Notes: generated by a model from the sequence alone, not told the origin. A stretch of 9,320 bases of DNA from Maribacter sp. (GCA_013001935.1 JABDKZ010000196.1:1-9320); one strand, 5' to 3'; counted from the first letter of the stretch, positions 1-7,637 are shown. Made by a program: numbers and translations.

Positions 1-1
1 T

Positions 2-775
2 CGCAGCATTGAGGAAAGAAGGGTACGTTTAACCGAGAACAATCTAATTTTCGCCACGAATTATTCGTTTAGCAAAAACAACCAAAACGGCATAACGGAT
101 AATAGTTTTCACCGCTTTAGATTCAAAGTTGAAAGTGCCGGTAACCTACTTTCAGCCTTGTCGTACATTGTTCCTTTTAATCAAAACGCTAATGGAAACC
201 TCTTGGTTTTCAGTGTTCCTTACTCCCAATATATTAAAACTGAATTTGACTATAGCAAGTATTGGGATCTAAGGCGTTCAAATGTATTGGCATTTCGCAG
301 TTTCTTTGGCATCGCCATTCCCTATGGCAACTCCGATAACATTCCGTTTGTGCGTAGTTATTTTGCAGGTGGATCAAACGACAATAGAGCATGGAGCCCA
401 TACTCCTTAGGGCCTGGTAGAACAAAGGAAATCAATGATTTTAATGAAGCGAATTTAAAAATTGCCTTTAATCTTGAATATCGATTTCCGGTGGTGGGAA
501 GCTTAAAAGGAGCCCTTTTCGCCGATGCCGGTAATATCTGGAATGTATTTGATAGCGAAGAAGACCCTGAAAAAACCTTTAATGGTTTTGAATCGCTGGC
601 CGATATTGCCTTAGGTACAGGTTTCGGTATTCGATATGATTTCACTTATTTTTTAATACGAGTTGACCTAGGTTTTAAAACCTATAACCCAGCTGAGGAA
701 ATTTCAAAAAGATGGTTCAGGGATTACAATTTTGCAAATTCAGTATTACAAATTGGTATAAACTATCCTTTTTAG
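2..775 (+). CDS. BamA/TamA-like outer-membrane beta-barrel protein, C-terminal part (5' end outside window)
   Basis: The reading frame is open from the left edge, so only the last 257 residues are visible. A TTG at 158 is just an internal Leu codon and not a credible start. The visible part is rich in alternating aromatic/polar strands typical of an outer-membrane barrel. Visible residues 116-131 (FVRSYFAGGSNDNRAW) resemble the loop-6 region of the Omp85 family, with NRAW where (V/I)RG(F/Y) usually sits. The protein ends in INYPF, with a terminal Phe as in the beta-signal recognised by the BAM machinery. Family knowledge: these proteins insert or assemble other outer-membrane proteins. The strand pattern and the phrase SAGNLL near visible residues 45-50 remind me of the Bacteroidota TamL-like branch, but the POTRA and lipoprotein regions needed to separate BamA from TamL are outside the window. 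The family call is firm; the subfamily is an inference. Confidence 0.85.
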   Translation, partial: RSIEERRVRLTENNLIFATNYSFSKNNQNGITDNSFHRFRFKVESAGNLLSALSYIVPFNQNANGNLLVFSVPYSQYIKTEFDYSKYWDLRRSNVLAFRSFFGIAIPYGNSDNIPFVRSYFAGGSNDNRAWSPYSLGPGRTKEINDFNEANLKIAFNLEYRFPVVGSLKGALFADAGNIWNVFDSEEDPEKTFNGFESLADIALGTGFGIRYDFTYFLIRVDLGFKTYNPAEEISKRWFRDYNFANSVLQIGINYPF

Positions 776-789
776 ACTTATTTATTTAT

Positions 790-797
790 TACTTTTG
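790..797 (+). promoter_or_regulatory. Predicted Bacteroidota -7 promoter element of fbaA-accD
   Basis: TACTTTTG matches the Bacteroidota primary-sigma -7 consensus TAnnTTTG exactly. It lies 37 bases before the fbaA start, which would put the transcript start near 803-806 and leave a leader of about 30 bases. No clear TTG -33 element is present at the expected distance; that region is T-rich and overlaps the end of the upstream gene. The position in a short gap between two co-oriented genes supports it. Confidence 0.55.
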
Positions 798-815
798 TCG
801 TTCAAATTTTTAGCA

Positions 816-831
816 ACCAAAAGACCAAAAG
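816..831 (+). repeat. Tandem 8-base repeat just before the fbaA start
   Basis: ACCAAAAG occurs twice in direct succession, ending three bases before the ATG of fbaA. It replaces any Shine-Dalgarno-like sequence. It may simply be the A-rich, unstructured start region usual in Bacteroidota; chance duplication is possible. Confidence 0.4.
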
Positions 832-834
832 ATT

Positions 835-1902
835 ATGGCTCACAATATTAAGCCTGGTGTTGCCACCGGCGATCAAGTTCAGGAGATTTTCAATTATGCA
901 AAGGAAAAAGGATTTGCACTACCAGCAGTGAATGTTATAGGTTCTGATACCATTAACGGAGTGTTGGAAACCGCCGCGGCACTAAATGCCCCCGTTATTA
1001 TCCAGTTTTCAAATGGAGGGGCGCAGTTCAATGCAGGAAAAGGATTATCTAACGAGGCCCAAAACGCCGCCATCCAAGGTGCAGTGGCAGGTGCAAAACA
1101 CATACATCAGTTAGCTGAAGCCTACGGTGCTACGGTTATTATGCATACAGACCATTGCGCAAAAAAATTATTGCCTTGGATTGATGGCCTTCTTGATGCA
1201 AGTGAAAAGCATTATGCTGAAACTGGCAAATCATTGTACAGTTCGCACATGATCGACCTTTCAGAAGAACCCCTTGAAGAAAATATAGAAATCTGCAAAG
1301 GATATCTTGAGAGAATGAGCAAGATGGATATGACCCTGGAAATAGAATTGGGTATTACAGGGGGTGAAGAAGATGGTGTTGACAATTCTGATGTTGATGA
1401 TTCTAAATTGTATACCCAGCCAGAAGAGGTGGCCTATGCCTATGAGGAGCTTTCAAAAGTAAGCCCAAGATTTACCATAGCAGCTGCTTTTGGAAATGTT
1501 CATGGCGTATACAAACCAGGAAATGTGAAATTGACACCTAAAATTTTAAGGAATTCCCAAGATTTTATTTCAAAAAAATATGGTGTTGGGCATAATCATA
1601 TTGATTTTGTCTTTCATGGGGGATCAGGATCAACAGTCGAAGAAATTAGGGAAGCGATCGGTTATGGCGTTATAAAAATGAACATCGATACAGATTTGCA
1701 ATATGCTTTCCTGGAAGGAGTAAGAGACTATGTTCAAGATAAAAATGATTATCTTCAAGCTCAAATAGGCAACCCAAATGGTCCTGATGAGCCAAACAAG
1801 AAATTTTACGACCCAAGAGTGTGGCTGAGAGAAGGTGAAAAGACCTTTATTGAACGTTTAAAAAAAGCGTTTGAGGATTTAAATAACGTTGATACTTTAT
1901 AG
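835..1902 (+). CDS. fbaA: Class II fructose-bisphosphate aldolase
   Basis: This zinc enzyme reversibly splits fructose 1,6-bisphosphate into glyceraldehyde 3-phosphate and dihydroxyacetone phosphate in cytosolic glycolysis and gluconeogenesis. The 355 residues align end to end with the E. coli FbaA type (359) at a constant offset of -3. Asp106 and His107 lie in MHTDHCAKKLLPWID. Glu171 is in LEIELGITGGEEDG, His223 in FGNVHGVYKPG and His261 in FHGGSGS, giving the catalytic Asp and the zinc ligands. NIDTDLQ (283-289) binds the substrate phosphate, and Arg328 is in DPRVWLR. The ATG at 835 gives the normal N-terminus; no Shine-Dalgarno sequence is seen, as usual in this phylum. accD begins 18 bases after the stop, so co-transcription is likely. 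Nothing appears truncated or replaced. Confidence 0.97.
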   Translation: MAHNIKPGVATGDQVQEIFNYAKEKGFALPAVNVIGSDTINGVLETAAALNAPVIIQFSNGGAQFNAGKGLSNEAQNAAIQGAVAGAKHIHQLAEAYGATVIMHTDHCAKKLLPWIDGLLDASEKHYAETGKSLYSSHMIDLSEEPLEENIEICKGYLERMSKMDMTLEIELGITGGEEDGVDNSDVDDSKLYTQPEEVAYAYEELSKVSPRFTIAAAFGNVHGVYKPGNVKLTPKILRNSQDFISKKYGVGHNHIDFVFHGGSGSTVEEIREAIGYGVIKMNIDTDLQYAFLEGVRDYVQDKNDYLQAQIGNPNGPDEPNKKFYDPRVWLREGEKTFIERLKKAFEDLNNVDTL

Positions 1903-1920
1903 CGAATTTTTTAACTCAAT

Positions 1921-2790
1921 ATGGAAGATATGTCTTCATGGTTTAGAAGGAAGGAAAAGGGTATTCAGACAGCCACCGAGGAGAAAAAGGATACTCCTAA
2001 GGGCCTTTGGTACAAATCCCCTACGGGTAAAATTGTTGAATCCGAAGATTTGGCAAAAAACTTTTATGTAAGTCCCGAAGATGATTATCATGTTCGTATC
2101 GGCAGTAAGGAATATTTTGAAATTCTCTTCGATGACAACAAATTTACCGAGTTAGATCCAAAACTAACCTCCAAAGATCCCCTTAAATTTTCCGATACAA
2201 AAAAGTACTCAGATCGCTTAAAAGCGGCCCAAAAAAGAACAGGCCTTAAAGATGCCGTAAGAACCGCGATGGGCAAATCCTTTGGAAAGAATATTGTGGT
2301 TGCCTGTATGGATTTTAGCTTTATTGGAGGATCCATGGGAAGTGTTGTTGGAGAAAAAATTGCAAGGGCCATTGATCACGCCATCGTGAAAAAAGTTCCT
2401 TTTGTAATGATTTCCAAATCTGGAGGAGCTCGCATGATGGAGGCTGCATTATCCTTGATGCAATTAGCTAAAACCTCCGCAAAACTAGCCCAATTGGCTG
2501 AGTTGAAATTGCCTTATATTTCCTTATGTACGGATCCAACAACCGGTGGCACTACCGCTTCATATGCAATGCTAGGTGATATTAACATATCAGAACCGGG
2601 TGCATTGATCGGTTTCGCCGGTCCTCGAATTGTCAAAGAAGCAACAGGCAAGGATTTACCAGAAGGCTTTCAAACTGCCGAGTTTCTTCAAGAGCATGGT
2701 TTTTTGGATTTCATAACCCATAGAAAGGAGTTAAAGAAGAAAATCAATCTTTATATCGATTTAATTCAAAATAATCCCATTAGAAAATAA
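1921..2790 (+). CDS. accD: Acetyl-CoA carboxylase carboxyltransferase subunit beta, lacking zinc-ribbon cysteines
   Basis: AccD forms, with AccA, the carboxyltransferase that moves the carboxyl group from biotin to acetyl-CoA to give malonyl-CoA, the first step of fatty acid synthesis. The 289-residue length is normal. The crotonase-like core is clear: [18 protein letters not shown] (133-150), [12 protein letters not shown] (164-175), [16 protein letters not shown] (205-220) and [12 protein letters not shown] (225-236). E. coli AccD has four zinc-binding cysteines near its N-terminus; here the matching stretch (residues 30-60, WYKSPTGK...[12 protein letters not shown]) has none, and the only cysteines are 129 and 203. 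From memory, AccD of other Flavobacteriaceae look the same, so this is probably a lineage trait and not damage. Met4 (1930) is an alternative start giving MSSWFRR, close to the start common in relatives. The gene sits 18 bases after fbaA and ends directly at a strong terminator. Confidence 0.96.
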   Translation: MEDMSSWFRRKEKGIQTATEEKKDTPKGLWYKSPTGKIVESEDLAKNFYVSPEDDYHVRIGSKEYFEILFDDNKFTELDPKLTSKDPLKFSDTKKYSDRLKAAQKRTGLKDAVRTAMGKSFGKNIVVACMDFSFIGGSMGSVVGEKIARAIDHAIVKKVPFVMISKSGGARMMEAALSLMQLAKTSAKLAQLAELKLPYISLCTDPTTGGTTASYAMLGDINISEPGALIGFAGPRIVKEATGKDLPEGFQTAEFLQEHGFLDFITHRKELKKKINLYIDLIQNNPIRK

Positions 2791-2822
2791 AAAAAGCCCT
2801 GACGATATCGTCAGGGCTTTTT
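2791..2822. terminator. Bidirectional rho-independent terminator between accD and the lipoprotein gene
   Basis: The 32 bases form a perfect palindrome with 16-base arms (2791-2806 and 2807-2822). The core AGCCCTGAC/GTCAGGGCT folds over a central GATATC. It is flanked by A5 on the left and T5 on the right, so each strand reads as a G+C-rich stem followed by a U tract. It starts one base after the accD stop and ends 13 bases from the stop of the opposing gene, so it can end both transcripts. Confidence 0.92.
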
Positions 2823-2835
2823 GGTCTTAGCAACT

Positions 2836-3696
2836 TTAATTAAAAAATCTTCGTAAGAATATTTCTTGAACTTCCCCATTTGGATAGGTAAGTATGCCTT
2901 TAGCATCACAACTTCCATCACCAAAATCCAGACTAGCGGTGGTATCATTACGAGAAATTTTAAGAATTCCACTCACAATGAATCTACAGGCCAGTTCCCT
3001 TCGTAAAGGCACCATTGTTTCTTTCATAAAAACATTGCCCAATTTACCCGTATAGGTTCCTTTCCCTGAAATCAAGAAAACGTTATCTCCCCAAAATCCG
3101 GATCCATATCCTTCAATCCATTCTCGGGTTCTATTCCCTGTAAAACTAGCAGAAGTCCCATCAGGCCATTCACCACTGAAACTTGATTCCGCATCGGACT
3201 GTGGATTACCATTTTCATTACTTCGGGTTCTGACCACTGAGGCACTACCTTCAACGGCAACACCATTAAAGGTGAAATTCTCCAAGGACATACTCAGTGT
3301 TTTAGTTGCCAAATCCATATCCTTTAAATAACTAAGGTATATGATGCCGCTAAGTATGTTGCCATTAGGCAGTTCACAACCTTCACCAAAATCGATGGTC
3401 TTCTCTTTACTAGTGCTCGTAACCACTGTGGTAATGGTGACACAATCAGGAAGATAGTCCGAAATATAATTGGACTTTGAGGTAACCGTAATTTCATCGG
3501 TAGCATACACCTCTTCACCAATATTGATGACATCTTCTGTAATCAAATCCGTTTCATCACTTGCTTTAAGTTCAGCTACGGTAAAAGTTCCTTCCTCAGT
3601 AAAATCCTGGGAATCATCTTTGTCGCAGGATACCAATACTAAGATTGCCATAAGCATTAATCCTACAATGTTCATTTTTTTGAGACTTTTTTTCAT
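2836..3696 (-). CDS. Predicted surface-exposed lipoprotein of unknown function
   Basis: I do not recognise a named family. The 286-residue protein starts with a lysine-rich n-region, a hydrophobic stretch (residues 10-22) and a lipobox LVSC with Cys24, so signal peptidase II processing is expected. Cys24 is followed by DKDDS, which resembles the acidic Lys/Asp lipoprotein export signal that sends Bacteroidota lipoproteins to the cell surface. The rest looks like secreted beta-rich sequence with many Ser, Thr, Gly and Asp. Two parts share a layout: Cys85...DFGEGC (102-107) then PNG (110-112), and Cys237...DFGDGSC (257-263) then PNG (272-274), suggesting an internal repeat with one disulfide per copy. 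Similar DFG-G-C sequences occur, as I recall, in uncharacterised Flavobacteriaceae proteins. Met8 is an alternative start, but Met1 gives the better charged n-region. It is monocistronic here and convergent with accD. The lipoprotein call is firm; its role is unknown. Confidence 0.85.
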   Translation of the reverse strand: MKKSLKKMNIVGLMLMAILVLVSCDKDDSQDFTEEGTFTVAELKASDETDLITEDVINIGEEVYATDEITVTSKSNYISDYLPDCVTITTVVTSTSKEKTIDFGEGCELPNGNILSGIIYLSYLKDMDLATKTLSMSLENFTFNGVAVEGSASVVRTRSNENGNPQSDAESSFSGEWPDGTSASFTGNRTREWIEGYGSGFWGDNVFLISGKGTYTGKLGNVFMKETMVPLRRELACRFIVSGILKISRNDTTASLDFGDGSCDAKGILTYPNGEVQEIFLRRFFN

Positions 3697-3718
3697 AATA
3701 ACATTTTTTTAACATTTT

Positions 3719-3726
3719 TATCTTTG
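3719..3726 (+). promoter_or_regulatory. Possible upstream -7 element (rpsO P1)
   Basis: TATCTTTG matches TAnnTTTG exactly and is identical to the stronger candidate at 3801. It would start transcription near 3733, giving an rpsO leader of about 130 bases. No TTG is seen at the usual -33 spacing, and the A/T-rich surroundings make a chance match possible. Confidence 0.35.
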
Positions 3727-3800
3727 ACCAGCAAAAACTAAAAAGGTTTAATATTGATTTAAAAAAAGAATACCTTACTTCCCAAAACAAAAAATATTCC

Positions 3801-3808
3801 TATCTTTG
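3801..3808 (+). promoter_or_regulatory. Predicted -7 promoter element of rpsO
   Basis: TATCTTTG followed by CGCCC matches the Bacteroidota -7 consensus TAnnTTTG and has the G+C-rich flank I associate with ribosomal-gene promoters in Flavobacteriaceae. Expected transcript start is about 3814-3816, leaving a leader of about 47 bases. A -33 TTG is not evident at the expected distance. Confidence 0.65.
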
Positions 3809-3813
3809 CGCCC

Positions 3814-3830
3814 TGATTGAAAATCAATCA
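3814..3830 (+). promoter_or_regulatory. Hairpin at the predicted 5' end of the rpsO mRNA
   Basis: TGATTGA and TCAATCA are perfect 7-base complementary arms around an AAA loop. The hairpin starts almost exactly where transcription from the TATCTTTG element should begin, so it would cap the mRNA. It could protect the 5' end or take part in S15 feedback control, which acts on the rpsO leader in other bacteria. Further AATCA copies downstream (3841-3845) could compete for the left arm. The function is inference. Confidence 0.45.
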
Positions 3831-3861
3831 AATACATAAAAATCATTAAACAAATATTGGA

Positions 3862-4131
3862 ATGTATTTAACCAAGGAAATTAAAGCCGACATTTTTAAA
3901 AAACACGGCGGAAAAGAAGAGAACACAGGTTCAACTGAGGGGCAAATTGCTTTGTTCACACATCGCATAAACCACCTGACGGGGCACCTAAAAAATAATC
4001 ACAAAGATTATAACACCGAACGTTCCTTAGTAAGACTGGTAGGTAAAAGAAGAAGTCTATTAGATTACTTGAAAAAGAAAGATATTGTAAAATATCGTGA
4101 GCTTATCAAGGAACTAAATATCAGAAAATAA
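3862..4131 (+). CDS. rpsO: Small ribosomal subunit protein S15
   Basis: S15 is a primary binder of the 16S rRNA central domain and contributes to a bridge with the large subunit. The 89 residues are the family length. The sequence shows the typical helical layout: KHGGKEENTGSTEGQIAL (14-31), then THRINHLTGHLKNNHKDYN (33-51), with the rRNA-contacting His and Asp residues, and SLVRLVGKRRSLLDYLKK (55-72) ahead of a basic end (IRK). The ATG at 3862 is the only sensible start. The gene has its own promoter and terminator, and pnp follows 194 bases later, keeping the rpsO-pnp order seen across many bacteria. In E. coli S15 represses its own translation through the leader; whether that holds here is unknown. 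Confidence 0.98.
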   Translation: MYLTKEIKADIFKKHGGKEENTGSTEGQIALFTHRINHLTGHLKNNHKDYNTERSLVRLVGKRRSLLDYLKKKDIVKYRELIKELNIRK

Positions 4132-4140
4132 GACAGAGAG

Positions 4141-4163
4141 GGGAAGCTATGCTTCCCTTTTTT
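4141..4163 (+). terminator. Rho-independent terminator of rpsO
   Basis: GGGAAGC (4141-4147) pairs with GCTTCCC (4151-4157) across a TAT loop, and six T follow (4158-4163). It begins 9 bases after the rpsO stop, so rpsO and pnp are probably at least partly separate transcripts. Confidence 0.9.
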
Positions 4164-4231
4164 AATATACTCCTAAGTCCAGGAAGTTAAAAAGGACACA
4201 TTCAAAAAGCTGCACACAGTTTTTCATTGGT

Positions 4232-4313
4232 CAACACACAACAACACAACACAATCCGACCAGTAAGATTGGCCGGAAGACCATTGTATAATAAACCTGA
4301 AGAAATCAGGTTT
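4232..4313 (+). promoter_or_regulatory. Structured pnp leader: A/C-only tract and two hairpins
   Basis: Three parts are visible before pnp. First, 4232-4254 contains only A and C (23 bases). Second, TCCGACCA (4255-4262) can pair with TGGCCGGA (4270-4277) around GTAAGAT, with one A-C mismatch. Third, AAACCTGA (4293-4300) pairs perfectly with TCAGGTTT (4306-4313) around AGAAA, ending 12 bases before the pnp ATG. TTGGTC (4228-4233) could alternatively pair with either nearby GACCA (4258-4262, 4279-4283). In E. coli, RNase III and PNPase control pnp through a leader stem-loop; a comparable role here is inference. I found no clear TAnnTTTG promoter in this gap; TATAAT at 4287-4292 is a weak candidate. 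Confidence 0.45.
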
Positions 4314-4325
4314 TAAATCGAATTT

Positions 4326-6548
4326 ATGATTCCAAAAGTATTTAGAGAGGTCATTGACCTCGGTGATGGTAGAGAAATTTCTATCGAAACCGGAAAATTG
4401 GCAAAACAGGCCCATGGTTCTGTTGTTGTCCAGTCAGGAAAATGTATGTTATTATGTACAGTTGTTTCCAATTACAAGCAGAGTGATGTGGATTTTCTTC
4501 CGCTCACCGTAGATTATCGCGAAAAATTTGCCGCTTCAGGGCGCTATCCTGGAGGTTTCTTTAAAAGAGAAGCCAGACCTAGTGATGGCGAAGTTTTAAC
4601 CATGCGATTAGTTGATCGTGTTTTGCGTCCACTCTTTCCAAAAGATTACCATTCTGAGACGCAGGTTATGATTCAGTTAATGTCTCATGATGATGATGTA
4701 ATGCCTGAAGCTATGGCCGGATTGGCTGCATCGGCTGCAATTCAGCTTTCAGATTTCCCATTTGAATGTGCCATTTCTGAAGCCAGGGTTGGTCGTGTAA
4801 ATGGTGAATTTGTCATCAACCCAACCAGAGCCCAATTGGCAGAAAGTGACATCGAACTGATGATCGGTGCTTCTGCCGATTCAGTTATGATGGTTGAAGG
4901 TGAGATGAAACAAATCAGTGAAGAGGAAATGGTGGAAGCCATAAAATTTGCACACGATCATATTAAAATACAATGTGCTGCCCAGCTTAGACTTGCAGAA
5001 GCCGTTGGTAGAAAAGAAGTACGTGAATACGAAACTGAAAGGGAAGATGAGGACTTAGCCAAGAAAATTCACGACTTAGCCTACGATAAAGTATATGCTG
5101 TAGCTAAAGCAGGATCAGCAAAGCAAGAACGCAGTGCTTCATTTCAAGAAATCAAAGAAGAAATTAAAGCTTCTTTTTCTGAAGAGGAACTAGAGGATTT
5201 TGGTGAATTGGTATCTAAATACTATGGCAAAGCTGAAAAAGCTGCTGTACGCGACCTTACATTAAATGAAGGTTTACGATTGGATGGAAGAAAAACAGAT
5301 GAGATCAGACCAATATGGTGCGAGGTAGATTATCTTCCTTCAACCCATGGTTCTTCGATATTTACACGTGGGGAAACCCAAGCTTTGGCGACCGTAACCT
5401 TAGGTACTTCACGTGAGGCGAATAAAATAGATATGCCATCTTTCGAAGGCGAAGAGACTTTCTATCTACATTATAACTTCCCTCCCTTCTGTACTGGTGA
5501 GGCAAGGCCTATCCGTGGTACTTCAAGAAGAGAAGTTGGTCACGGTAATTTAGCGCAACGTGCCTTAAAAGGAATGATCCCTGAAGATTGCCCATACACA
5601 GTTCGTATAGTATCTGAAGTATTGGAGTCTAACGGTTCTTCTTCTATGGCAACTGTCTGTAGCGGCACAATGGCGTTGATGGATGCCGGGGTTCAAATGA
5701 CCAAACCAGTATCTGGTATCGCTATGGGATTAATTTCGGACGCGGATTCAGGTAAATATGCGGTTCTTTCCGATATTTTGGGCGATGAAGATCACTTAGG
5801 CGATATGGACTTTAAAGTTACAGGTACCGCTGATGGGATTACGGCTTGTCAAATGGATATCAAAGTAAAGGGATTATCTTACGAGATTCTTGTTAATGCC
5901 CTAAAGCAAGCACAAGCAGGTCGTTTACATATTTTAGGAAAACTTACGGAAACAATTGCTGTACCAAATGCCGATGTTAAGGCACATGCTCCTAAGATGG
6001 TAACACGTACCATACCTAATGAGTTTATTGGTGCATTAATAGGACCAGGAGGAAAGGTAATTCAGGAATTACAGAAAGAAACAGGATGTACAATTGTAAT
6101 TAATGAAGATCCCGTTACCGAAGAGGGCATTGTAGAAATTCTGGGCACAGACCCAGAAGGTATCGAAGCTGTTCTGGCAAAAATTGATTCGTTGATGTTT
6201 AAACCAGCAGTTGGCAGTGTATATGAAGTGAAGGTAATTAAGATGTTGGATTTTGGTGCTGTTGTCGAATATACAGAAGCTCCTGGCAATGAAGTCTTAC
6301 TCCATGTATCCGAATTGGCCTGGGAACGAACAGAAAAAGTGAGTGACGTAGTCAATATGGGAGATATTTTTGATGTGAAATATTTTGGCACTGATCCAAG
6401 AACCCGTAAAGAAAAAGTTTCTAGAAAGGCGCTATTGCCTAAACCAGAAGGCTTTAAAGAAAGACCCCCACGTAGCAATGATCGCAATCGTGGAAGGGAT
6501 GATCGTCGCGGAAGGGATAATAGAGATCGTAAACCGAGAAGAGATTAG
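4326..6548 (+). CDS. pnp: Polyribonucleotide nucleotidyltransferase (PNPase)
   Basis: PNPase is a trimeric 3'-5' phosphorolytic exoribonuclease that degrades mRNA to nucleoside diphosphates and can also add tails. The order of domains is standard: RNase PH 1 (about 10-145, with [12 protein letters not shown] at 78-89), a helical linker (about 240-310), RNase PH 2 (about 325-535), KH (about 555-620, [13 protein letters not shown]) and S1 (about 628-703). The catalytic region is intact: [18 protein letters not shown] (438-455) and [11 protein letters not shown] with Asp489, Asp495 and Lys497, matching E. coli Asp486, Asp492 and Lys494. At 740 residues it is about 30 longer than the E. coli enzyme because of a basic/acidic tail (711-740) dominated by Arg and Asp, likely disordered and perhaps RNA- or protein-binding. 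It lies after rpsO and has its own terminator; the leader is structured. Confidence 0.98.
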   Translation: MIPKVFREVIDLGDGREISIETGKLAKQAHGSVVVQSGKCMLLCTVVSNYKQSDVDFLPLTVDYREKFAASGRYPGGFFKREARPSDGEVLTMRLVDRVLRPLFPKDYHSETQVMIQLMSHDDDVMPEAMAGLAASAAIQLSDFPFECAISEARVGRVNGEFVINPTRAQLAESDIELMIGASADSVMMVEGEMKQISEEEMVEAIKFAHDHIKIQCAAQLRLAEAVGRKEVREYETEREDEDLAKKIHDLAYDKVYAVAKAGSAKQERSASFQEIKEEIKASFSEEELEDFGELVSKYYGKAEKAAVRDLTLNEGLRLDGRKTDEIRPIWCEVDYLPSTHGSSIFTRGETQALATVTLGTSREANKIDMPSFEGEETFYLHYNFPPFCTGEARPIRGTSRREVGHGNLAQRALKGMIPEDCPYTVRIVSEVLESNGSSSMATVCSGTMALMDAGVQMTKPVSGIAMGLISDADSGKYAVLSDILGDEDHLGDMDFKVTGTADGITACQMDIKVKGLSYEILVNALKQAQAGRLHILGKLTETIAVPNADVKAHAPKMVTRTIPNEFIGALIGPGGKVIQELQKETGCTIVINEDPVTEEGIVEILGTDPEGIEAVLAKIDSLMFKPAVGSVYEVKVIKMLDFGAVVEYTEAPGNEVLLHVSELAWERTEKVSDVVNMGDIFDVKYFGTDPRTRKEKVSRKALLPKPEGFKERPPRSNDRNRGRDDRRGRDNRDRKPRRD

Positions 6549-6568
6549 TGTAATTATCCTATAAATGT

Positions 6569-6600
6569 AAAGTCCCGATACCAAAATCGGGACTTTTTTT
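6569..6600 (+). terminator. Rho-independent terminator of pnp
   Basis: AAAGTCCCGAT (6569-6579) pairs perfectly with ATCGGGACTTT (6586-6596) around ACCAAA, and a run of seven T covers 6594-6600. It lies 20 bases after the pnp stop and separates pnp from rpoD. Confidence 0.93.
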
Positions 6601-6697
6601 GTGTCAAAAAGCAATTAATCCCATCAATTTGTAACATTTTAATCTTTTTTACGTATAAGTATATGCAGTCTATGCAACTTGAACTTAAACACAGTAG

Positions 6698-7561
6698 ATG
6701 AGACAGCTTAAGATTACAAAACAGGTTACCAATAGGGAAACCGCATCTTTGGACAAGTACTTGCAAGAAATTGGCAAAGTAGACTTGATTACAGCAGATG
6801 AAGAAGTAGAATTGGCACAACGCATCAAGGCAGGCGACCAGATCGCTCTTGAAAAACTTACAAAGGCCAATCTTCGATTCGTGGTATCAGTTGCCAAACA
6901 GTACCAAAACCAAGGCCTTACTTTACCCGATTTGATCAATGAAGGAAACTTAGGATTGATTAAAGCGGCACAACGTTTTGACGAAACAAGGGGTTTTAAA
7001 TTTATCTCTTACGCCGTTTGGTGGATTCGTCAATCCATTTTGCAAGCATTGGCAGAACAATCACGTATCGTTCGTTTGCCTTTGAATAAAATTGGATCAA
7101 TTAATAAAATTAACAAAACTTTTGCCTTTTTGGAGCAAGCGCACGAAAGAATGCCTTCTGCAGAAGAAATCGCAAAAGAATTGGACATGACCGTTGAGGA
7201 TGTTAAGCAATCCTTGAAAAACTCAGGGCGCCATGTATCTATGGATGCACCTTTAATCGCTGGTGAGGATTCTAACCTTTATGATGTTCTTCGTAGTGGG
7301 GAGTCTCCAAATCCTGACAGGGAATTGTTGCACGAATCATTGCGTACAGAAATCGAAAGAGCCCTTGAAACCTTAACACCAAGGGAAGCAGACGTTATTC
7401 GTTTGTATTTTGGTTTGGCAGGTCAACATTCAATGACCCTTGAGGAAATTGGTGAGACTTTTGACCTTACAAGGGAAAGGGTCCGTCAAATCAAGGAAAA
7501 AGCGATAAGAAGATTAAAACATACTTCTAGAAGTAAAATATTAAAGACGTATCTCGGTTAA
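6698..7561 (+). CDS. rpoD: Primary RNA polymerase sigma factor, sigma-70 group 1 (Bacteroidota short type)
   Basis: This is the housekeeping sigma factor that directs RNA polymerase to promoters. The 287 residues begin at region 1.2 ([21 protein letters not shown], 19-39, in two overlapping parts) and lack the acidic region 1.1 of E. coli RpoD (613 residues), which is normal for this phylum. Region 2 covers about 53-125, with [18 protein letters not shown] (78-95) for core binding and [15 protein letters not shown] (100-114) for -10 recognition and melting. Region 3 covers about 130-210. Region 4 has [15 protein letters not shown] (226-240) and the helix-turn-helix [19 protein letters not shown] (248-266). 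The N-terminus [20 protein letters not shown] is the usual one in the family, which fixes the start. The gene stands alone between the pnp terminator and two downstream hairpins. I could not assign its promoter with confidence. Confidence 0.97.
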   Translation: MRQLKITKQVTNRETASLDKYLQEIGKVDLITADEEVELAQRIKAGDQIALEKLTKANLRFVVSVAKQYQNQGLTLPDLINEGNLGLIKAAQRFDETRGFKFISYAVWWIRQSILQALAEQSRIVRLPLNKIGSINKINKTFAFLEQAHERMPSAEEIAKELDMTVEDVKQSLKNSGRHVSMDAPLIAGEDSNLYDVLRSGESPNPDRELLHESLRTEIERALETLTPREADVIRLYFGLAGQHSMTLEEIGETFDLTRERVRQIKEKAIRRLKHTSRSKILKTYLG

Positions 7562-7637
7562 AAGAGGCACAAATTAAATGTTAAATATTCCTAATATTGG
7601 AAATTTGGCATATATATTGTAATTTGTGAAACATAAC

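Noticed and set aside
158..160. TTG as the start of the first gene
   Set aside because: The same frame stays open to the left edge and encodes barrel-like sequence, so this codon is internal.
3732..3740. Promoter for the lipoprotein gene on the minus strand (TAGTTTTTG)
   Set aside because: It has one base too many between TA and TTTG and no TTG at a suitable distance, so it is only a loose match in A/T-rich DNA.
6062..6487. A 141-residue open frame on the minus strand inside pnp
   Set aside because: It is a shadow of the well-supported PNPase frame, with Ser/Thr-rich low-information sequence and no recognisable domain.
6628..6657. Possible rpoD promoter (TTTG at 6628-6631 with TACGTATA at 6650-6657)
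   Set aside because: The spacing is close to expected, but the -7 half differs from TAnnTTTG at two of the six fixed positions, so it is not listed as a feature.
6662..6676. Direct repeat TATGCA x2 before rpoD
   Set aside because: Two 6-base copies in A/T-rich DNA are easily due to chance, with no supporting context.
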